Origin: Methylocystaceae bacterium | Lineage (GTDB): Bacteria > Pseudomonadota > Alphaproteobacteria > Rhizobiales > Beijerinckiaceae | NCBI GenBank assembly: GCA_003152255.1 | Contig: PLZT01000351.1 | Location: 4,937 to 23,434, forward strand | Direction of reading: 5' to 3' | DNA length: 18,498 nucleotides | Shown here: positions 14,664 through 18,498 of the stretch, one piece after another | Layout of the letters: the number at the start of each line of letters is the position of its first letter | Position numbering within the stretch: position 1 is the first letter of the stretch | Notes under the pieces: model-generated | Databases searched by the model: none | What the model was told of the DNA's origin: nothing | Seen by the model: only the letters and a program-made list of their open reading frames with translations | Made by a program: the position numbers and the translations under genes

Positions 14664-16702
14664 CAAAACGCCTCCCCAATGCCGATGAACAATGCGAAGG
14701 GGCTGTCTCCGGGTTGGCGCGCGATGGGGGTCGCCACGTCAAGCCTGATCGGGCCGATGCCGGTGTAGTACCTCAGCCCCAACCCGACCGACTCCCGCAT
14801 TGAGTTTTGAAAATCAGGAAAGGGCGAAGCGAAGGCCATGCCGGTGTCGAAGAAAGGAACGATCCCGATTTCCTTCGTAAGCTTAATGCGCGCTTCGGCG
14901 GAGCCTTCCAGCAGGCTGCGCCCGCCGACCGGAAAACCAAAGTTGTAGTCGGGAGCGAGCGAGCGATATTCATAGCCGCGCACCGATCCGCCGCCGCCGG
15001 CGAAAAAGAGGTGGCTCGCCGGAATATCCTCGACGCTGGCGCCGACGATCGAGCCGGCGGCGACGCGGCCGGCGAGAATATCCCAGGCGTCGTCGTCGAG
15101 CGCGTAATAGCCGGTCACCTGGCTCTTGGACTGCACCATGCCGACGCTATTGCCGAAGGCCTTGAAGTAAGGCTCGACGGTGGCGTTGGCGCGAATGCCC
15201 TTGGTCGGGGCGAGCAGACTGTCCGTGCTGTCGTAATTCGCGGACAACGGCACGCCGAGCAGCGAATAATCGTGGAGGCCGAACACGTTGAAATACTGGC
15301 CCTCCTCGAATTCCACGCCGGCCTGAACCGAGGCCGTTTCGCTGAAGCGATGTCTTACACCGACGCTCGCATTGCCATAGTTGGCCCAATAATACTGGGT
15401 TCGTTCCCGCACCGCCGCCGCGTCGACCAGCAGGTCGTCGCGGGAGCCGTATAACGCCGGTTTGACGAAGCTCATCTTGGCGCTGCCGATGAGATTGGTG
15501 GCGTCGATCGGCGGAAGGCTAAAGAAGCCGCCCGAGACGACCGTGGGCGCGAGTCCGCCCTGCAGATCGAAGCGCAGCCGCTCGCCTTCGCCAAACACAT
15601 TGCGATCCATCCAATAGGCGCGCAGCCCGGGACCGTCGGTGTTGGAGATTTGTCCTGAAAAACCGACCGCGTGTTGTTTGCGCTCGCTCGTTTCGACGAG
15701 GATCGGCAAATTGCCGTTTTGGTCGAGCGGCTCGCCGTCCTCCACTTTCACCGACCCTATGGCTTCGATGCGGGAGATGGATTTGCGCGTGTCGGCCAGT
15801 CTCTTGGGACTGTAGTCGTCGCCCTCCTCGAGATAGATGAAGGAGCGAATCACGTCATCTGGCACGCCAATAGGGGCGTCCAGAAGGACGCCCGTCCCTT
15901 GGGACGGGCCATGCGTTCCGCCGAGACGAACCTCGCCGATTCCCGCGCGCGGGCCCGGATCGATCGTCACCGCGACATCGAGCGCCTGCTCCCTGTGCTG
16001 AACCACCGGCTCGGCCTTGACGATCTTGGCGAGCGGATAGGATCTTTGCCGCAATTCGTCGATCCATTCGGCCTGCATCGCCCGTAACGCGGCGGCCCGA
16101 GCCGGTGCGTCCGGCGCGCGTTCGAACGCTTTTTTCGAAAGCAACGTCGGGTCGATCGGAGCCATGGTGCGCGCGTCGAAGACGACGACATGGCGCAAAT
16201 GAAACAGCGGGCCCGGATCAATATTGATCGTTACGGGAACCGGCGCTTTATTGCGAAACTCTTCGGCCGCGCTGGACGCCGCGTCAATTCCGCGCCCATC
16301 GGGATAAATCTCCACGCCGGCCACCGTCGCCTCGACTTGGGCGTCGAAATAGCCGCTGGCCCAGAGCGCGTTCGCGAGATTTGGAAAATCGCCGACGACG
16401 CGCCGCGTCAAGCCGGCTCCCGAGGCTGGCGCTTGAAGCCGTAGCCGCCAGACGTTGGACGCGTCCTTGAGATTTTGCGCAAGCGCCTTGTCGTCGTCGA
16501 CGCCGGTGAATTCGAGCTTGTAGGGCAAGGTTTCCGGGCTTGGCGGCGGCGCGTCTTCTTCGGAGCCGAGCAGTCCAAAAAAATCAAAGGCGCCGGCGGG
16601 CGCGATGGCCAGCGGCGAAAACAGGGCCGCTACGGAGGCCATCAGGAACACAGAAGCACATTTCACGTCACAAAAACACCCGCGCGAGACAGCGTAAACC
16701 AT
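14663..16702 (-). CDS. tamA: Outer-membrane translocation and assembly module protein TamA (Omp85 family)
   Basis: Omp85-family outer-membrane protein of up to 679 residues that pairs with TamB. A signal peptide ends at about residue 38 (PLAIAPAGA, cleavage before FDFF). Three POTRA-like units cover about residues 60-340, including TINIDPGPLFHLRHVVV (158-174), VTIDPGPRAGIGEVRLGG (245-262) and LPILVETSERKQHAVGFSG. The 16-strand barrel follows and contains the diagnostic GGGGSVRGYEYRS loop (VRGYEY at 574-579), ending in Phe as expected of an assembly signal. The n-region from ATG 16702 is long and lacks a ribosome site; GTG 16666 would give a compact signal peptide beginning M-K-C-A-S and is a credible alternative. 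The gene overlaps tamB by one base. A stretch at residues 263-278 looks inserted and coincides with paired DNA hairpins (15874-15909). Confidence 0.93.
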   Translation of the reverse strand: MVYAVSRGCFCDVKCASVFLMASVAALFSPLAIAPAGAFDFFGLLGSEEDAPPPSPETLPYKLEFTGVDDDKALAQNLKDASNVWRLRLQAPASGAGLTRRVVGDFPNLANALWASGYFDAQVEATVAGVEIYPDGRGIDAASSAAEEFRNKAPVPVTINIDPGPLFHLRHVVVFDARTMAPIDPTLLSKKAFERAPDAPARAAALRAMQAEWIDELRQRSYPLAKIVKAEPVVQHREQALDVAVTIDPGPRAGIGEVRLGGTHGPSQGTGVLLDAPIGVPDDVIRSFIYLEEGDDYSPKRLADTRKSISRIEAIGSVKVEDGEPLDQNGNLPILVETSERKQHAVGFSGQISNTDGPGLRAYWMDRNVFGEGERLRFDLQGGLAPTVVSGGFFSLPPIDATNLIGSAKMSFVKPALYGSRDDLLVDAAAVRERTQYYWANYGNASVGVRHRFSETASVQAGVEFEEGQYFNVFGLHDYSLLGVPLSANYDSTDSLLAPTKGIRANATVEPYFKAFGNSVGMVQSKSQVTGYYALDDDAWDILAGRVAAGSIVGASVEDIPASHLFFAGGGGSVRGYEYRSLAPDYNFGFPVGGRSLLEGSAEARIKLTKEIGIVPFFDTGMAFASPFPDFQNSMRESVGLGLRYYTGIGPIRLDVATPIARQPGDSPFALFIGIGEAF
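15874..15909. repeat. Paired overlapping hairpins inside tamA, possible palindromic (REP/RPE-like) element
   Basis: GGGCGTCC (15874-15881) and GGACGCCC (15886-15893) form a perfect 8-bp stem with loop AGAA. GCCCGTCCC (15890-15898) and GGGACGGGC (15901-15909) form a perfect 9-bp stem with loop TT. The two share bases 15890-15893, so only one can form at a time. They encode part of residues 263-278 of TamA, where relatives seem to have only a short turn. I found no second copy in this window. Confidence 0.45.
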
Positions 16703-16722
16703 ACAGTGGCGGGTTGGCTTGG

Positions 16723-16750
16723 TCTATATGTTAAGCTTAACGTCAGAAAA
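16723..16750 (-). promoter_or_regulatory. Possible tamA promoter with a 12-bp palindrome
   Basis: On the minus strand TTTTCT (16745-16750) and TATAGA (16723-16728) are spaced 16 bp. Between them lies the perfect palindrome GTTAAGCTTAAC (16730-16741), which could be an operator. The -35 is weak. Transcription would begin near 16716, only about 14 bases before ATG 16702 but about 50 before GTG 16666. Confidence 0.27.
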
Positions 16751-16842
16751 CACAGTAAACAGTTCCTTCTTGTGCTTCCCAAGTGAGCGTGACTGAAAGA
16801 TAATTTACGCGGAGGCGTGTTTTCGCGGGGACAATTCGCGTG

Positions 16843-16870
16843 GAACGAAGGGCGTCGAACGAAGGGCGTC
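16843..16870. repeat. 14-bp perfect tandem duplication
   Basis: GAACGAAGGGCGTC occurs twice head to tail (16843-16856 and 16857-16870), directly beside the terminator. It is probably a local slippage duplication. Confidence 0.85.
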
Positions 16871-16880
16871 GCCGCAAAAT

Positions 16881-16913
16881 AAAAGGCCCCGTCGCGCGAG
16901 GCGAACGGGGCCT
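16881..16913 (-). terminator. Intrinsic terminator, strongest on the minus strand
   Basis: AGGCCCCGT (16884-16892) and ACGGGGCCT (16905-16913) make a perfect 9-bp stem with a 12-base loop. On the minus strand the stem is followed by TTTATTTTGC, a good U-rich tail; on the plus strand the tail ATTTGCTT is weaker. It would end transcripts from the phosphoesterase gene before they reach tamA. Confidence 0.75.
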
Positions 16914-16954
16914 ATTTGCTTCGCATCAGACGAAGCTTTCTGGGGGATTTCCAG

Positions 16955-17278
16955 TTAGGGATGGGCCCGTTCCGCTTGGCCTTCGCGGTAGAGGCCCGAT
17001 TGCGATTTCAAGGCTAGAAGACGGTTACCGAAGAGATCAGCGCTCGATTCTTCGAACCGCCATGACCTGACGCGCTCAGCGCAGGTCACATACGACCCGG
17101 TGGCGTCATGCTCCTCTCGCAAGTCTTTTGCGATCACCTCAACGCCAATGCGGCGCCGATAGTCTTTTCGCGTCCGAATCGAGGTCCCGCCCGATCGGCT
17201 CTTCGTCGGAGAGGCTCTGCGCCCCGAATCGACGACTGCGATGACGATAAGACTGAACCTGCTTCTGGATTTGGTCAA
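16955..17278 (-). CDS. Unrecognised small open frame
   Basis: A 107-codon frame beginning with TTG, 52 bp after the phosphoesterase stop and ending 42 bp before the terminator. The second half (for example EVIAKDLREEHDATGSYVTC and RSWRFEESSADLFGNRLL) has a protein-like composition, while the first half is Ser/Arg-rich and less convincing. There is no internal ATG and no clear ribosome binding site. It could be a small hypothetical gene, a gene remnant or chance. No domain or function is visible. Confidence 0.22.
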   Translation of the reverse strand: MTKSRSRFSLIVIAVVDSGRRASPTKSRSGGTSIRTRKDYRRRIGVEVIAKDLREEHDATGSYVTCAERVRSWRFEESSADLFGNRLLALKSQSGLYREGQAERAHP

Positions 17279-17329
17279 GCCCTATTTTTGCTCGGCGATT
17301 AACGCTTCCTCAAACTCTTGGACGGTCGT

Positions 17330-18319
17330 TCATCGACATGGGCGGTCGAATAAATTCATCAGCGTCGGCGCGCCGGACGCCTTGCGCAAGCGCCGCAACT
17401 GAAAGCCGTCCTCGATCGTCGCCAACAGCGAATAGTGATTTAGCGGGGCGTCGTTGACGGCCGGCCCGCCGCAATCCGTCACGACGATTGTCGCGACGCG
17501 ATTGTCGTCTTCCGTGCGAGAGCCCGGAGACTTGGGAGTGTCGCGCGATTCGCCTTCATCGAAGGTGACGACGATCGCCGAGTCGCGCGTCCAATTCCGC
17601 GAGGCCCGGATCGCGCCGATCGTTCGTTTGAGAAAGTCGTCGAAATCCCGCGCCAGACGGGCGGGATCCTTGCACGTGAGCGAACCATGTCCGTCATGGC
17701 ACTGGTTTGGAACGATGAACGCGAAATTAGGCGCGTTGCCGGAGAGATCCGCCATCAGCGCGTCGAGCGGCTTCAGTTTCTCGAGGCGCGCCGGGTTCTT
17801 TGCGATCCCGTCGAAATAGGCGAAGGGATTGTGCTTTTGCGCATAGAGCGCGGCGGGCGCCGGCGGCGACGCCTGCGTCAAGGCGCCCGCGGCCGGAAGC
17901 GTCTCCGCGTAAAGAGCGAAGGTCAGTCCCGCTGCCTCCAGTTGATCGACGAGGCTGTCGCCTCCGACATGATGGCAAGACTGCATTGGCGAAAGGTCGG
18001 CGGCGAAACAACTGGGAGCGTCGTCCCTTACGCCGAACGCGTCGCCGCCGATCATCGCGAGATAGTTCGGCAGACTGGGATGCGTCACTCCGGAATAATG
18101 CGTCGCCAAGCCCTGATCGCGCGAGAGTTCGACCAGAAAAGGCGACAAGTCGCCATCGAGCGCGTCGTCGAAATCATGATTCTCGAGCACGATCAGGTAA
18201 ACGTGATCGAAGACTTTCGCGCCGCCGGGTCCGGCCGCCGCGGCGCGCGTTTGAAGCGCGGCGGAGGCGAGGGAGAGAGCCAAACAAAAGAGAGCGTCGC
18301 GGAAGGAGAAATGGCGCAT
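17330..18319 (-). CDS. Secreted phosphoesterase-family protein (acid phosphatase / phospholipase C-like)
   Basis: The 329-residue protein has an N-terminal signal peptide (hydrophobic residues 8-22, cleavage near ALQTRAAAA, residues 21-29), so it is periplasmic or secreted. The mature part matches the phosphoesterase family PF04185, which includes bacterial acid phosphatases and phospholipase C-type enzymes. Visible elements are VLENHDFDD (44-52) with the metal-binding Glu-Asn-His, THPSLPNYLAM (79-89), VPNQCHDGHG (203-212), VTFDEGE (251-257) and LNHYSLLATIED (293-304). Six cysteines in the mature region (104, 115, 207, 216, 283, 328) could form disulfides. GAGGTG lies 8 bp before the ATG at 18319. 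The substrate, a phosphomonoester or phospholipid, cannot be decided from sequence. Transcription probably ends at the terminator at 16881-16913. Confidence 0.87.
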   Translation of the reverse strand: MRHFSFRDALFCLALSLASAALQTRAAAAGPGGAKVFDHVYLIVLENHDFDDALDGDLSPFLVELSRDQGLATHYSGVTHPSLPNYLAMIGGDAFGVRDDAPSCFAADLSPMQSCHHVGGDSLVDQLEAAGLTFALYAETLPAAGALTQASPPAPAALYAQKHNPFAYFDGIAKNPARLEKLKPLDALMADLSGNAPNFAFIVPNQCHDGHGSLTCKDPARLARDFDDFLKRTIGAIRASRNWTRDSAIVVTFDEGESRDTPKSPGSRTEDDNRVATIVVTDCGGPAVNDAPLNHYSLLATIEDGFQLRRLRKASGAPTLMNLFDRPCR

Positions 18320-18395
18320 TTGCGAATCACCTCGAGTGGCGAAAAACGAGTGGAATCGCTTAGCCGAGATTTACGACGCCAGTCCATGTTCCCGT

Positions 18396-18417
18396 CGCGA
18401 CCGCGGCGATGGTCGCG
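18396..18417. repeat. Inverted repeat upstream of the phosphoesterase gene
   Basis: CGCGACC (18396-18402) and GGTCGCG (18411-18417) flank an 8-base spacer about 80 bp before the phosphoesterase ATG. It may be an operator or simply a GC-rich hairpin. I see no other supported feature between 18320 and the window end. Confidence 0.3.
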
Positions 18418-18498
18418 GAACAGCGCCGCTCCGAGAAGAATCTCGAATGTCAGGCCGCCCACGCTCGCCAAGCCTCGCTAATGCGCCGAATGCGTGAA

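Larger units (their letters stand above)
16703..17329. other. Long intergenic region between tamA and the phosphoesterase gene
   Basis: These 627 bases contain no recognisable gene. From left to right I see a possible tamA promoter with a 12-bp palindrome (16723-16750), a 14-bp tandem duplication (16843-16870), a strong minus-strand terminator (16881-16913) and, at 16955-17278 on the minus strand, a 107-codon open frame starting with TTG that I do not recognise. Confidence 0.55.

Noticed and set aside
18320..18498. A coding end of another gene at the right edge
   Set aside because: No frame there resembles a protein family, and those that are open are shadows or short; the space is the upstream region of the phosphoesterase gene.

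Overview
The window is GC-rich chromosomal DNA from an alphaproteobacterium. A Hyphomicrobiales lineage, possibly a methylotroph or methanotroph of the Methylocystaceae/Beijerinckiaceae type, is my inference from the ECF/NrsF pair, the TamA/TamB arrangement, DUF1614, the IhfA type and codon use; nothing here proves the genus. Genes sit close together on both strands. I see no rRNA, tRNA, CRISPR array or insertion sequence.

Bases 1-5156 hold a nucleotide and NAD salvage neighbourhood. It opens with the 3' end of an alpha/beta hydrolase gene. Then comes an unusual PRPP synthetase carrying an N-terminal domain that looks like a PAS_5-type sensor, followed 26 bp later by nicotinate phosphoribosyltransferase (pncB). 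A convergent aminoglycoside-phosphotransferase-like gene follows, then a divergently transcribed nicotinamidase-family gene (pncA). Together these would run nicotinamide -> nicotinate -> nicotinate mononucleotide, with the PRPP made next door. A 17-bp near-perfect palindrome lies upstream of the PRPP synthetase gene.

Bases 5157-8768 carry a DUF3775 protein, a DUF1614 membrane protein, an IHF-alpha-like DNA-binding protein with a long N-terminal extension, an orphan ABC-transporter C-terminal fragment (probable gene remnant), and a cation diffusion facilitator with an extra C-terminal domain.

Bases 8769-10303 hold an ECF sigma factor and its NrsF-type (DUF1109) membrane anti-sigma factor. A sequence matching the SigF-type promoter (GTAACG-N16-CGAA) sits just upstream of the likely start, which suggests autoregulation and also a start codon downstream of the first possible one.

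Bases 10353-16702 (minus strand) are tamA-tamB, the outer-membrane/periplasm translocation and assembly module. tamB is interrupted by one in-frame TAA at codon 1193; the reading frame continues unchanged beyond it to the family's C-terminal domain. tamA contains two overlapping perfect hairpins in a short segment that looks like an in-frame insertion.

Bases 16703-18498 hold a mostly non-coding 627-bp stretch with a strong minus-strand terminator, then a secreted phosphoesterase-family gene and its upstream region.
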